A stretch of DNA of 35,667 nt, taken from positions 1-35,667 of the forward strand of contig JAZULV010000102.1 of the NCBI GenBank assembly GCA_045603305.1, given 5' to 3'. A program made the position numbers and the translations under genes. Positions 1-8,672 of the stretch are shown here, one piece after another. The DNA comes from JAFRXK01 sp045603305 (lineage in GTDB: Bacteria; Bacillota; Clostridia; Lachnospirales; Lachnospiraceae). The notes under the pieces are model-generated. The model had not been told where the DNA came from. It saw only the letters and a program-made list of their open reading frames with translations, and made no database searches. Position 1 is the stretch's first letter. The number at the start of each line of letters is the position of its first letter.

Positions 1-2821
1 AACAGTAGCAGTAGGAAGAACAGGCGGCTGGGGAATCTTCAGTGAGTTTAAGGGTACAGAGGTACGCCTTACAGCAGGAACACATACATTCAAGGTATAT
101 GCAGACGGCGGAAGATACAACCTCAACTGGTATGAGCTTACAAGCATTTCAGTTGACAGTGAGCAGAATCCAACAGAAGCACCAACCCAGAATCCAACAG
201 AAGCTCCAACCCAGGCTCCGACTGAAGAATCTACAGGAAAAGATAATGATGTAGAATTTGGAACTGATGAGCCAACAGAGGCACCAACCGAGGCTCCAAC
301 AGAAGCACCAACTGAGGAACCTACTACACAGTATGTACCAAGTTACAGAGGCGGATATGACCTTGCAGTAACCAATATTGCATGGGGCGGAACATCAATT
401 TCAGCAGGAACACAAGTAGTATGGACAGTAACAATTATGAATGACGGTGATACAGATATCCCAGCCGGAACAACAATTGGTTATCAGGTTCAGGTTGACG
501 GAAACACAGGCAATATCACATGGTGTGATTCATATAATGGTGGTCTCAAGGCCGGACAGAAGGTTGAGCTTACAGCTAACGGCGGTACAACAGGTAACTA
601 TTGGTCAGCTACAAATGGTTCACATTCAATCATGGCATGGGTTGATGACGTTAACAGACTTAATGCAGAGGTTAACGAAAACAACAACCAGTACACAATT
701 AACCTTACTATTCCTTATGTAGCAGGTGGTAATACAGAGCAGCCTGCATCAACAGAGGCCCCAACAGAGGCACCAACAGAAGCCCCAACCCAGGCACCAA
801 CAGAGGCACCGACAGAAGAACCTACTACAGAATATGTACCGGTTTACAGAGGCGGATATGACCTTGTGGTAACGGATATTTCATGTAATCATGAATCTAT
901 ATCAGCAGGAACCCAGGTGGTTTGGACAGTAACTATTATGAATGACGGTGATACAGATATCCCTGCCGGAACTATTATCGGTTATCAGGTTCAGATTAAT
1001 GGCGATACAGCCAATATTACATGGTGTGATTCATATACCAGCGGACTTAAGGCCGGTCAGTCAGTATCACTTACAGCAAATGGCGGTACAAACGGTAACT
1101 ATTGGACAGCAGTAAATGGTACACATTCAATCACTGCATGGGTAGATGATGTTGACAGACTTGCATCAGAGGTAGATGAGAATAATAATATGTATACTGT
1201 AACATTAGCGGTACCATCAACAGGTGGTCCGACAGGCGGTACAACAGGAGATAATATTAAGGGTAAGACATTCTTCTTCTTAGGTTCTTCTGTTACTTAT
1301 GGATATACTACTAACGGAGTATCATTTGTAGATCATATTGCACAGAGAAACAACTGTACATGTGTAAAGGAAGCAGTATCAGGCACAACATTAGTGGATA
1401 ATGGATATGATTCATATGTCCAGAGAATGATTAGAGGTTTTGATAAGAACGCTGATTGCGACCATTTCATATGCCAGCTTTCAACCAATGATGCTTCTCA
1501 GAATTTACCATTAGGAAGCGTAAGCAGTTCATACAATTTATCAGATTTCAACACCTCTACTATAATAGGTGCTATGGAATATATTATCTGCTATGCTAAG
1601 AATACATGGAATTGTCCGGTAAGCTTCTACACTGGAACTTATTATAACAATTCAAATTATCAGGCAATGGTAGATGCGTTATACCAGCTTAAGAATAAGT
1701 GGGGCATTGGCATCATCGACTTGTGGAACAATGAAGACATGAGAAATGTAAGTTCTTCAGATTATAACAGATACATGGCTGACAGCGTACATCCTACAGC
1801 AGCCGGATATTTAGAGTGGTGGACACCTGAATTTGAAGAGTATTTACAGAACTTTGATTATAGTGAATATGAAAATCAGTTAAGTGATGCAGCAAAGGCA
1901 AAAGAGAAAGTATTATCATATCTTAACAGCATAAGTGGATATAAGACTGTTATAGGTATGCACAACAGAGAGCCTAATTCAAATCCTACACAGCAGACTG
2001 ACAGAGTGGTTGCGATTACCGGCCAGACTCCTGCATTATGGAGCGGTGACTTCCTTTATTCATCAAATGATGTGGCAAACCGTTGGACTATGATTTACGA
2101 ATGTGAAAGACAGTGGAATAACGGTTCAATAGTTCAGATTATGTTCCATGTAGCACCACCTACAGTATCAGTTGCATCAGAGAAGTATGGTGTTGACTGG
2201 ACAAGTGGTAATAATGCAATCTGCTCTTCACTTACAGATGCCCAGTGGAATGATTTAATTACAAATGGCGGCTCATTAAACAGAGCATGGAAACAGAGAT
2301 TAGATGAGTATGCGGTATACCTTAGATATTTATATGACAAGGGCATTCCTGTTATTGTAAGACCTTTCCATGAGATGAACCAGGGTGTATTCTGGTGGGG
2401 CGGAAGAAAAGGCTACAACGGAACTCAGGCGTTATACAGACTTACCAGAGACTATTTTGAGAATGAGTTAGGTTTTGATAACCTTATCTGGGTATGGGAT
2501 ATGCAGGATTTATCCTACGACTGGGATCAGTATAATCCTGGCACATCTTACTGGGATATACTTGCTGTCGACTTCTATAATGGCGATGGTTACACATCAT
2601 ATAAGTATAACTATGCGTTAAGTATAGCCGGTGACAAGATGATAGCTATCGGTGAGTGTGATAAGCTTCCTACAGCATCGACTTTATACAGCCAGCCGCG
2701 CTGGGTATTCTGTATGAGCTGGTCTGAGCTTACATTTAGCCATAATAGTAATTCTGAGATACAGAATTTGTACTGGGCTGAGAATGTAATAGTAAGGAAT
2801 GAGTTACCAAGTTTTAAATAA
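1..2821 (+). CDS. Secreted multi-domain esterase / GH26 beta-mannanase (5' partial)
   Basis: The reading frame is open from base 2 and runs 939 residues to TAA at 2819-2821, so the N-terminus and any signal peptide lie outside the window. Domains in order: the end of a CBM6/CBM35-like carbohydrate-binding module (about 1-55, with a typical HTFKVYADGGRYNLNWYEL end), a Pro/Thr/Glu linker, a CARDB domain (about 117-238), a second linker, a second CARDB domain (about 284-404), an SGNH hydrolase (about 419-616: GSSVTYG, STND, DSVHPT) and a GH26 domain (about 626-939). GH26 family residues are visible: the acid/base Glu in RPFHEMN (codon 2372-2374) and the likely nucleophile in IGECD (codon 2654-2656). 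The family cleaves internal beta-1,4-mannosidic bonds. The SGNH domain probably removes acetyl groups, which is inference. The protein is likely extracellular. It ends at its own terminator, so it is not co-transcribed with plsX. The GH26 call is strong; the exact substrate is not proven. Confidence 0.9.
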   Translation, partial: TVAVGRTGGWGIFSEFKGTEVRLTAGTHTFKVYADGGRYNLNWYELTSISVDSEQNPTEAPTQNPTEAPTQAPTEESTGKDNDVEFGTDEPTEAPTEAPTEAPTEEPTTQYVPSYRGGYDLAVTNIAWGGTSISAGTQVVWTVTIMNDGDTDIPAGTTIGYQVQVDGNTGNITWCDSYNGGLKAGQKVELTANGGTTGNYWSATNGSHSIMAWVDDVNRLNAEVNENNNQYTINLTIPYVAGGNTEQPASTEAPTEAPTEAPTQAPTEAPTEEPTTEYVPVYRGGYDLVVTDISCNHESISAGTQVVWTVTIMNDGDTDIPAGTIIGYQVQINGDTANITWCDSYTSGLKAGQSVSLTANGGTNGNYWTAVNGTHSITAWVDDVDRLASEVDENNNMYTVTLAVPSTGGPTGGTTGDNIKGKTFFFLGSSVTYGYTTNGVSFVDHIAQRNNCTCVKEAVSGTTLVDNGYDSYVQRMIRGFDKNADCDHFICQLSTNDASQNLPLGSVSSSYNLSDFNTSTIIGAMEYIICYAKNTWNCPVSFYTGTYYNNSNYQAMVDALYQLKNKWGIGIIDLWNNEDMRNVSSSDYNRYMADSVHPTAAGYLEWWTPEFEEYLQNFDYSEYENQLSDAAKAKEKVLSYLNSISGYKTVIGMHNREPNSNPTQQTDRVVAITGQTPALWSGDFLYSSNDVANRWTMIYECERQWNNGSIVQIMFHVAPPTVSVASEKYGVDWTSGNNAICSSLTDAQWNDLITNGGSLNRAWKQRLDEYAVYLRYLYDKGIPVIVRPFHEMNQGVFWWGGRKGYNGTQALYRLTRDYFENELGFDNLIWVWDMQDLSYDWDQYNPGTSYWDILAVDFYNGDGYTSYKYNYALSIAGDKMIAIGECDKLPTASTLYSQPRWVFCMSWSELTFSHNSNSEIQNLYWAENVIVRNELPSFK
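317..1216 (+). repeat. Tandem 501-nt direct repeat (linker + CARDB units)
   Basis: Two copies of a linker end plus CARDB domain lie exactly 501 nt (167 codons) apart, at about 317-715 and 818-1216. Both start with the codons for EEPTT and continue through YRGGYDL and the stretch WTVTIMNDGDTDIPAG. They are nearly identical in protein and very similar in DNA. The linkers before them (about 164-335 and 735-834) are built from PTEA / PTQA repeats. This is an in-frame duplication inside one gene, probably spacing the binding module from the catalytic domains. Confidence 0.85.
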
Positions 2822-2830
2822 TGTATAAGT

Positions 2831-2865
2831 TTTCGGGGTCAAAAGGTATTTTGACCCCGAAATTT
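2831..2865 (+). terminator. Rho-independent terminator after the mannanase gene
   Basis: A perfect 14-bp stem (2831-2844 with 2849-2862) closes a 4-base GGTA loop and begins ten bases after the stop codon. The 3' arm runs into AAATTTAAAAT, so the U-tract is short, but the stem is very stable. It separates the secreted enzyme from plsX. Confidence 0.85.
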
Positions 2866-2898
2866 AAAATATGCCCTCGAAGTTTTTTAGTAAAAATA

Positions 2899-2927
2899 TT
2901 GATTTATGCATATATTTTGTGTATAGT
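2899..2927 (+). promoter_or_regulatory. Sigma-A promoter of the plsX operon
   Basis: TTGATT (2899-2904), a 17-base spacer and TATAGT (2922-2927) lie about 40 bases before the plsX ribosome site. The -10 box matches the consensus at 5 of 6 positions and the -35 box at 4. I did not find a convincing FapR operator around it. Confidence 0.65.
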
Positions 2928-2968
2928 ATATTAAGTGTATTTTATAGCATTAAATATACGGAGGCAGG

Positions 2969-3997
2969 ATGATGGAAGAAACTAAGATAAAAACTATTGT
3001 CGCTCTGGATGCTATGGGAGGGGATAATGGTACGGCTGCCATGGTACAGGGAGCAGTTGAGGCTGTTAATACAAGCAGCGATATTAAAGTGCTTCTTGTT
3101 GGTATCGAAGATACGATTAAAGCAGAACTGATAAAATACCAGTATCCTTCAGAGCTTATTCAGATAGTGAGTGCATCTGAAGTTATTACCAATGACGAAT
3201 CACCTACATCTGCAATCAGAAGGAAGAAGGATTCCTCTATTGTTGTAGGTATGAGACTTGTTAGAGATGGTGAGGCTGATGCATTTGTATCTGCCGGAAG
3301 TACCGGTGCGGTGCTTGCTGGAGGCATATTTATAGTAGGCAGGCTTAAAGGCGTTGAGAGAGCTCCTATAGCAACTGTTATTCCAACAGAGAAGGGTGTA
3401 TCGCTTTTAGTTGACAGCGGAGCGAATGTTGATGCGAGATCTACACATCTTATTCAGTTTGCAAAGATGGGCTCTATTTACATGAAATATGTAATGGGTA
3501 TTGACAACCCTAGAGTATCTATTGTAAATATAGGTGTAGAAGAAGAAAAGGGAAATGCACTGGTTAAAGAAACCTATCCATTATTAAAGGCGTGTAGTGA
3601 TATTAATTTTACAGGAAGTATAGAGGCGAGAGAGATTCCTCATGGCGGTGCAGACGTAATTGTATGTGAAGGCTTCACAGGTAACGTTATTTTGAAGTTA
3701 TATGAGGGAGTTGGAGCTACTCTTATAAGCATGGTTAAGAAGGGTATGTTAGTATCGCTTCGTTCAAAGATTGGAGCGCATCTTGTAAAACCGGCATTGA
3801 AAGATACACTTAAAGCTTTTGATGCTACCCAGTATGGCGGGGCACCACTTTTAGGACTTAACGGTCTGGTAGTGAAGACCCACGGAAGTTCAACTGCAAA
3901 GGAAGTTAAGAACACTATATTCCAGTGTGTTACTTTTAAGGAACAGCGCATTACTGAAAAGCTGAGTGAATGTTTTATTATAGAAAAAGATAACTAA
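2969..3997 (+). CDS. plsX: Phosphate acyltransferase PlsX
   Basis: PlsX makes acyl-phosphate from acyl-ACP. PlsY then uses it to acylate glycerol-3-phosphate, the first step of phospholipid synthesis in most Gram-positive bacteria. The protein is a peripheral membrane enzyme. The 342 residues match the family length. Visible family motifs are DAMGGDNG (14-21), the Gly-rich FVSAGSTGAVLAG, DSGANVDA and GFTGNVILK. GGAGG at 2960-2964 sits 4 bases before the first ATG and 7 before a second in-frame ATG at 2972, so the true start could be either. The gene is followed 15 bases later by acpP, its acyl donor carrier. The usual Clostridia neighbours yceD and rpmF are not upstream here. Confidence 0.95.
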   Translation: MMEETKIKTIVALDAMGGDNGTAAMVQGAVEAVNTSSDIKVLLVGIEDTIKAELIKYQYPSELIQIVSASEVITNDESPTSAIRRKKDSSIVVGMRLVRDGEADAFVSAGSTGAVLAGGIFIVGRLKGVERAPIATVIPTEKGVSLLVDSGANVDARSTHLIQFAKMGSIYMKYVMGIDNPRVSIVNIGVEEEKGNALVKETYPLLKACSDINFTGSIEAREIPHGGADVIVCEGFTGNVILKLYEGVGATLISMVKKGMLVSLRSKIGAHLVKPALKDTLKAFDATQYGGAPLLGLNGLVVKTHGSSTAKEVKNTIFQCVTFKEQRITEKLSECFIIEKDN

Positions 3998-4012
3998 GAA
4001 AGGGCGATTATT

Positions 4013-4237
4013 ATGGAATTTGAAAAGATTCAGAGCATTATTGCAGAAGTATTAAATGTAGAAAAAGAAAAAATCACTATGGACACAACATTTGTTGATG
4101 ATTTAAATGCTGACTCAATTGATATTGTGCAGATTATCATGAGTATCGAAGAAGAATTTGGTATTACTATACCGGATGATGCTTCTGAAAAGATTGTGAC
4201 TGTTGGTGATGCTGTTGAGCAGATTAAGAATGTATAA
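4013..4237 (+). CDS. acpP: Acyl carrier protein
   Basis: This 74-residue acidic protein carries growing fatty acyl chains on a 4'-phosphopantetheine arm. The attachment serine is Ser35 in DLNADSIDIV, where the family usually has DSL; Ile is a mild change. The end of the protein (IPDDASEKIVTVGDAVEQI) is typical of bacterial ACP. An AAAGGG ribosome site lies ahead of the ATG. The gene is the second of the plsX operon and is followed by a strong terminator, so plsX and acpP probably form one short transcript. Confidence 0.95.
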   Translation: MEFEKIQSIIAEVLNVEKEKITMDTTFVDDLNADSIDIVQIIMSIEEEFGITIPDDASEKIVTVGDAVEQIKNV

Positions 4238-4261
4238 TTCTGCATACTAAGGTACGTGGAT

Positions 4262-4294
4262 AAGCCCTCTCTACCCTATGATGGAGAGGGCTTT
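4262..4294 (+). terminator. Terminator after acpP
   Basis: A 10-bp stem AAGCCCTCTC / GAGAGGGCTT (4262-4271 with 4284-4293) with a 12-base loop is followed by TAATTCT. It lies 25 bases after the acpP stop. The U-run is weak, so some read-through into rnc is possible. Confidence 0.75.
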
Positions 4295-4310
4295 AATTCT
4301 AATGTTAAAT

Positions 4311-4332
4311 TAAATCTAAAAAAATAGATTTA
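4311..4332 (+). promoter_or_regulatory. AT-rich hairpin before rnc
   Basis: A perfect 8-bp stem TAAATCTA / TAGATTTA (4311-4318 with 4325-4332) encloses six A residues, 36 bases before the rnc start. RNase III of some bacteria cuts a hairpin in its own leader. Whether this one is transcribed or cut is unknown, and the stem is short for an RNase III substrate. Confidence 0.3.
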
Positions 4333-4367
4333 GTTATAGATACTGTTCCTAATATTGGAGGAAAGTA

Positions 4368-5075
4368 ATGGGAGTAAAAGTTGATTTTGAAGACCTGCAG
4401 GAGACTATAGGTTATAAGTTTACCGATACTAAGAAGCTTGTTCATGCGATGACTCACAGTTCATTTGTAGGTGAACGCAAGATGAAGAAGGAGAAGAGCA
4501 ACGAGCGTCTGGAATTCTTAGGTGATGCTGTACTGGAGCTTTGCAGCAGTGAATTTCTTTATATGAATTATAAAGATATGCCGGAGGGTGAGCTTACTAA
4601 GCTTAGGGCCAGTGCGGTCTGCGAATTTTCGCTGGCAGGATGTGCGAGAAGCATAAATCTTGGAAAGTATATTATACTTGGCAAGGGCGAGTTTATGACA
4701 GGCGGCAGTGAGAGAGATTCCATACTGTCGGATGCTTTTGAGGCACTTATTGGTGCCATATATTTAGATGGTGGTTTTGCTAGTGCAAAAGAGTTTGTAT
4801 TTAGGTTTGTTATGAATGATTTAGAGAATAAGCAGCTCTTTTATGATAGCAAGACTATCCTGCAGGAAATGATACAAAAGGCTCATACAGGAGAATTGTC
4901 ATACAAGCTGATTGATGAGAAGGGACCGGATCATTGCAGGGAATTTGTTGCTGCGGTCTATATTGATGGCAAAATGTGCGCTACAGGTAAGGGAACCAGT
5001 AAGAAGTCAGCGGAGCAGGCAGCTGCTTATGAGGCTATTCTTGCTATAAAGAACAAGAAAAGTTCTAATGATTAA
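4368..5075 (+). CDS. rnc: Ribonuclease III
   Basis: RNase III cuts double-stranded RNA, including the 16S and 23S rRNA precursor stems. The 235 residues hold an N-terminal catalytic domain with the signature NERLEFLGDAVLE (45-57; acidic Glu49 and Asp53) and the second acidic pair Asp122 and Glu125 in SDAFEALIGAIYLDGG. A C-terminal dsRNA-binding domain (about 160-232) ends in the typical GKGTSKKSAEQAAAYEAI. All metal-binding acidic residues are present. A GGAGG site sits about 7 bases before the ATG. smc follows after 15 bases, which is the conserved Firmicutes order rnc-smc-ftsY and suggests co-transcription. Confidence 0.96.
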   Translation: MGVKVDFEDLQETIGYKFTDTKKLVHAMTHSSFVGERKMKKEKSNERLEFLGDAVLELCSSEFLYMNYKDMPEGELTKLRASAVCEFSLAGCARSINLGKYIILGKGEFMTGGSERDSILSDAFEALIGAIYLDGGFASAKEFVFRFVMNDLENKQLFYDSKTILQEMIQKAHTGELSYKLIDEKGPDHCREFVAAVYIDGKMCATGKGTSKKSAEQAAAYEAILAIKNKKSSND

Positions 5076-5090
5076 ACAGGCAGGTGAAGT

Positions 5091-8000
5091 ATGTACTTAA
5101 AAAGTATTGAATTACAGGGATTTAAGTCCTTTGCGAATAAGATAAATTTTGAATTTCATGATGGTATTACCGCTATTGTCGGACCAAACGGCAGTGGTAA
5201 GAGTAATGTTGCTGATGCAGTAAGATGGGTTCTTGGTGAGCAGAGTTCAAAGCAGCTTCGTGGTTCCAACATGCAGGACGTTATTTTTTCAGGAACCCAG
5301 AACAGAAAGGCCCAGGGCTATGCCTATGCGGCACTTACTCTTGATAATTCAGACCATAGTCTTGCTATAGATTATGATGAGGTTACAGTTGGAAGAAGGG
5401 TATACCGCTCCGGTGAGAGTGAGTATACTTTAAATGGCACGCCTTGTCGTCTGAAGGATATATATGAATTATTCTATGACACCGGTATTGGTAAGGAAGG
5501 TTATTCTATTATCGGTCAGGGCCAGATTGACAAGATATTAAGCGGCAAGCCGGAGGACAGGCGAGAGCTTTTCGATGAAACTGCCGGTATTGTTAAGTAT
5601 AAGAAGAGAAAGATTGCAGCTCAGAAGAAGTTTGAGAACGAAGAAGTTAATTTGAGCAGAGTAACGGACATTTTACTTGAGTTAGAGAAGCAGTTCGGAC
5701 CTTTGGAGCGTCAGTCTGAGAAGGCGAAGGAATATTTAAAACTCAAAGAAGAGCTTAAGAAGTTCGATATCAATGGTTATCTTCTTGAGAGCAATCAGAT
5801 AAACGAGAAGATAAAAAAGGCAGAGGAAGACTCTGTTATTGTAAACGGACAGTTAGAAGAACTGGTTAATGAGTCGGAAGGTTTAAGAAGACAGTACGAG
5901 GAGTTAGAGCAGGAACTGGATACTTTGGAGCAGGTTATTAATGATAACCGTGAAAAAGCCAACAGTCTCAGCGTTATGTCGGAAAATCTCGACGGTCAGA
6001 TTAAAGTTACATATGAGCAGATTAATACTGAGCGTGCCGGTATTACCCACATAGAATCAAGACTTTCTGATATTGACAGAGAGATAAAAGAGAAGATTAA
6101 CGAGAAGGACAGTATTACTGTATCTAAGGGCGAGATAAATGTGCAGATAGATGCTGTAGATGACAAAATAACAGCATTGGAAGAGGTTATTGCCAAGGAT
6201 AATACTGTCATAGAAGAACTTAATGAAGCGGTATCCTTAAGTAAGGACTCTATTTATAATGCCATGAGTGAGAAAGCTGGTCTTGACGCAAGACTTTTGC
6301 ACTATGAGACACTTAAGGAACAGAATCAGGCAAGAAAACAGGAGTTATCCTTAAAGCTTGCCAAGTTTAAGGAAGAAGAAGAAACTCAGAAGAAGCTTAT
6401 TTCAGAGCTTAAGGAAGAAAAGAAGCGCTTAAGTGAAGAAACAGAAGCTCTAAATAGAAAGCGTAAAGAATTGACTGACAGTCTCGTTGATTTTAAGTCA
6501 AAGGCAGATGAGCTTATATCATTATATGATAGTAAGAAAAATGAATACAATTCTTTAAGTACAAGGTTGGAATCTTTAAGAAATATTGCTGAAAGATACG
6601 AGGGTTACGGTAACAGCGTAAAGCGTGTTATGGAGTCCCGTACAAGGTTTGGCGGTATTGTCGGCGTGGTTGCAGACCTTATTGAAGTACCTTCAAAATA
6701 TGAAACTGCTGTAGAAACAGCTCTTGGCGGTACAATTCAGAATATTGTAACTGACAATGAGCAGACTGCAAAAAAGGCAATTGAATATTTAAAGACTAAT
6801 AAGTTCGGCCGAGCTACATTTTTACCACTTACAAGTATTAGCGGCAAGGGGGATTTCTCAAAGCCGCAGGTGCTTAGTGAGAAAGGTGTTATAGGAACTG
6901 CGGACAGTCTAGTAAGTATAAAGGGTGGTCATACCGAATTGCTTAAGTACCTTTTGGGCAAGATAGTAGTTGTTGACCATATTGATAATGCTATTTCTTT
7001 ATCGAAGAAGTATCAGCAGTCCGTAAAGCTTGTTACCTTAGAGGGAGAGCTTTTCAATCCGGGTGGAGCAGTCTCCGGTGGTGCCTATAAGAACAACAGT
7101 AATCTTCTTGGCAGGAAGAGAGAGCTTGAGGAATTAGAGGCCCAGAAGGATGTTGTCGCAAAAGAGCTTAAGGATATTGATGGGCAGAAGGCTGATATTA
7201 AGGGTAAATTAGAAGCACTTAAGAGTGAATTATCATCAAATGATGCTTCTCTTCAGAATAATAAAATAAACGAAAACCGCATTGAAGTTCAGAGTCTTGC
7301 TGCAGACCAGAGAAGCAGGGAGCTTAAGGAGCAGGAAGCTGATATTGCAAAGGAAACCCAGATTATTAAAGACCAGCTTGTAACTATTGAGCAGAGTAAG
7401 GGTGATTTGAAAGATTCTACTAAGCTTGTATCGGTTAAGAGCAGGGATGCTGAGAAAGAATTAAAGAAGTTAGAAAAGCAGCTTGAGTCAGCACTTTTAA
7501 AGAAAGACCAGCATGTAATTAATCTTGAGAACTTAAAGCTTGAATTTGCGAACCTCTCCCAGAAGGACTCATTTATCATGGAGAACATGGACAGAGTTGA
7601 CAGAGAGAAGGAGAAGCTAGAAAAAGAAAGCGCAGAGTTAAAGGCTAATATCAGTTCTTCTGAAAGTATTATTAATGAGAAGAATAATCATATATTAGAT
7701 ATAAAGCAGCAGATTACTAATGCGAAGGCTTCAATTGAAGAGCTTAATATTAGGACTAGTGAACTTGTTAAGACCAGAGATGAGAAATCAACAGTTAAAA
7801 AGAGTTATTTTGATAAGAAGGAAGATATCAGTACACAGATAAGTGCTCTTGAAAAAGAAAAATTCAGACTGGAGAACCAGTTAGAGAAGCTTACAGAGCA
7901 GTTAGACAAGTATGTAGAGTATCTTTGGAATGAATATGAGATGACTCCGGTAGAGGCTTCCAATTACGAAATTCATCTTGAGGTATCTTTAACTGAAATC

Positions 8001-8669
8001 AGAAAGAGAATTAGTGAATTAAAGCAGTCTATTAAGAACTTAGGCCCTGTAAATGTCAATGCTATTGAGGATTTTAAGGAAGTATCAGAGAGATATTTCT
8101 TCTTGAAGGCACAGCATGAGGATTTGATTAAGGCAAAGGAAAGCCTTATGGGTATTATTGCTGAGCTTGATGAAGGCATGAGAAAGCAGTTCAAGGAGAA
8201 GTTTGCTGATGTTCAGGTTGAGTTCGACAAGGTATTCAAAGAACTTTTCGGAGGCGGTAAGGGTACCTTAGAGCTTATGGATGATGAGGATGTGTTAGAG
8301 GCAGGTATTCAGATTATCGCTCAGCCACCGGGAAAAAAGCTTCAGAACATGATGCAGTTATCCGGTGGAGAGAAGGCGCTTACTGCTATATGTCTGTTGT
8401 TTGCAATCCAGAACTTAAAGCCTTCACCATTCTGTCTGCTTGACGAGATTGAGGCGGCACTTGACGATTCAAACGTAACCAGGTATGCAGAATATCTTGG
8501 CAAGTTAAAGACTAACACCCAGTTTATCGTTATTACCCATCGTCGTGGTACTATGGTAATAGCAGACCGATTATATGGTATTACCATGCAGGAGAAGGGT
8601 GTGTCCACACTGGTATCCGTAGATTTGACAGACGAGAAGTTTTTACAGGAAAATAATCAGGAGGCATAG
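5091..8669 (+). CDS. smc: Chromosome segregation ATPase SMC
   Basis: SMC dimers with ScpA and ScpB form the ring that extrudes DNA loops from the origin and aligns chromosome arms. The 1192 residues match the usual length of about 1190. The order is the N-terminal ATPase lobe with Walker A GPNGSGKS (31-38), a long coiled coil, a hinge (about 515-670, starting near FGGIVGVVADLIEVP), a second coiled coil, and the C-terminal lobe with signature LSGGEK (1090-1095) and Walker B LLDEIEAALDD (Asp1118, Glu1119). All ATPase motifs are intact. The start ATG at 5091 follows GCAGGTGAAGT. ftsY begins 3 bases after the stop. Confidence 0.97.
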   Translation: MYLKSIELQGFKSFANKINFEFHDGITAIVGPNGSGKSNVADAVRWVLGEQSSKQLRGSNMQDVIFSGTQNRKAQGYAYAALTLDNSDHSLAIDYDEVTVGRRVYRSGESEYTLNGTPCRLKDIYELFYDTGIGKEGYSIIGQGQIDKILSGKPEDRRELFDETAGIVKYKKRKIAAQKKFENEEVNLSRVTDILLELEKQFGPLERQSEKAKEYLKLKEELKKFDINGYLLESNQINEKIKKAEEDSVIVNGQLEELVNESEGLRRQYEELEQELDTLEQVINDNREKANSLSVMSENLDGQIKVTYEQINTERAGITHIESRLSDIDREIKEKINEKDSITVSKGEINVQIDAVDDKITALEEVIAKDNTVIEELNEAVSLSKDSIYNAMSEKAGLDARLLHYETLKEQNQARKQELSLKLAKFKEEEETQKKLISELKEEKKRLSEETEALNRKRKELTDSLVDFKSKADELISLYDSKKNEYNSLSTRLESLRNIAERYEGYGNSVKRVMESRTRFGGIVGVVADLIEVPSKYETAVETALGGTIQNIVTDNEQTAKKAIEYLKTNKFGRATFLPLTSISGKGDFSKPQVLSEKGVIGTADSLVSIKGGHTELLKYLLGKIVVVDHIDNAISLSKKYQQSVKLVTLEGELFNPGGAVSGGAYKNNSNLLGRKRELEELEAQKDVVAKELKDIDGQKADIKGKLEALKSELSSNDASLQNNKINENRIEVQSLAADQRSRELKEQEADIAKETQIIKDQLVTIEQSKGDLKDSTKLVSVKSRDAEKELKKLEKQLESALLKKDQHVINLENLKLEFANLSQKDSFIMENMDRVDREKEKLEKESAELKANISSSESIINEKNNHILDIKQQITNAKASIEELNIRTSELVKTRDEKSTVKKSYFDKKEDISTQISALEKEKFRLENQLEKLTEQLDKYVEYLWNEYEMTPVEASNYEIHLEVSLTEIRKRISELKQSIKNLGPVNVNAIEDFKEVSERYFFLKAQHEDLIKAKESLMGIIAELDEGMRKQFKEKFADVQVEFDKVFKELFGGGKGTLELMDDEDVLEAGIQIIAQPPGKKLQNMMQLSGGEKALTAICLLFAIQNLKPSPFCLLDEIEAALDDSNVTRYAEYLGKLKTNTQFIVITHRRGTMVIADRLYGITMQEKGVSTLVSVDLTDEKFLQENNQEA

Positions 8670-8672
8670 AGC

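Noticed and set aside
735..834. Short repeated units that look like a CRISPR or microsatellite array
   Set aside because: They are in-frame codons for a Pro/Thr/Glu linker within an open reading frame, with no spacers.
2927..2968. FapR operator before plsX
   Set aside because: I looked for the known inverted repeat and found no convincing match; FapR is also not universal in Clostridia.
8226..8232. TTCGACA, the reverse of a 0A box, inside smc
   Set aside because: It is a single match inside coding sequence with no partner box and no promoter nearby.
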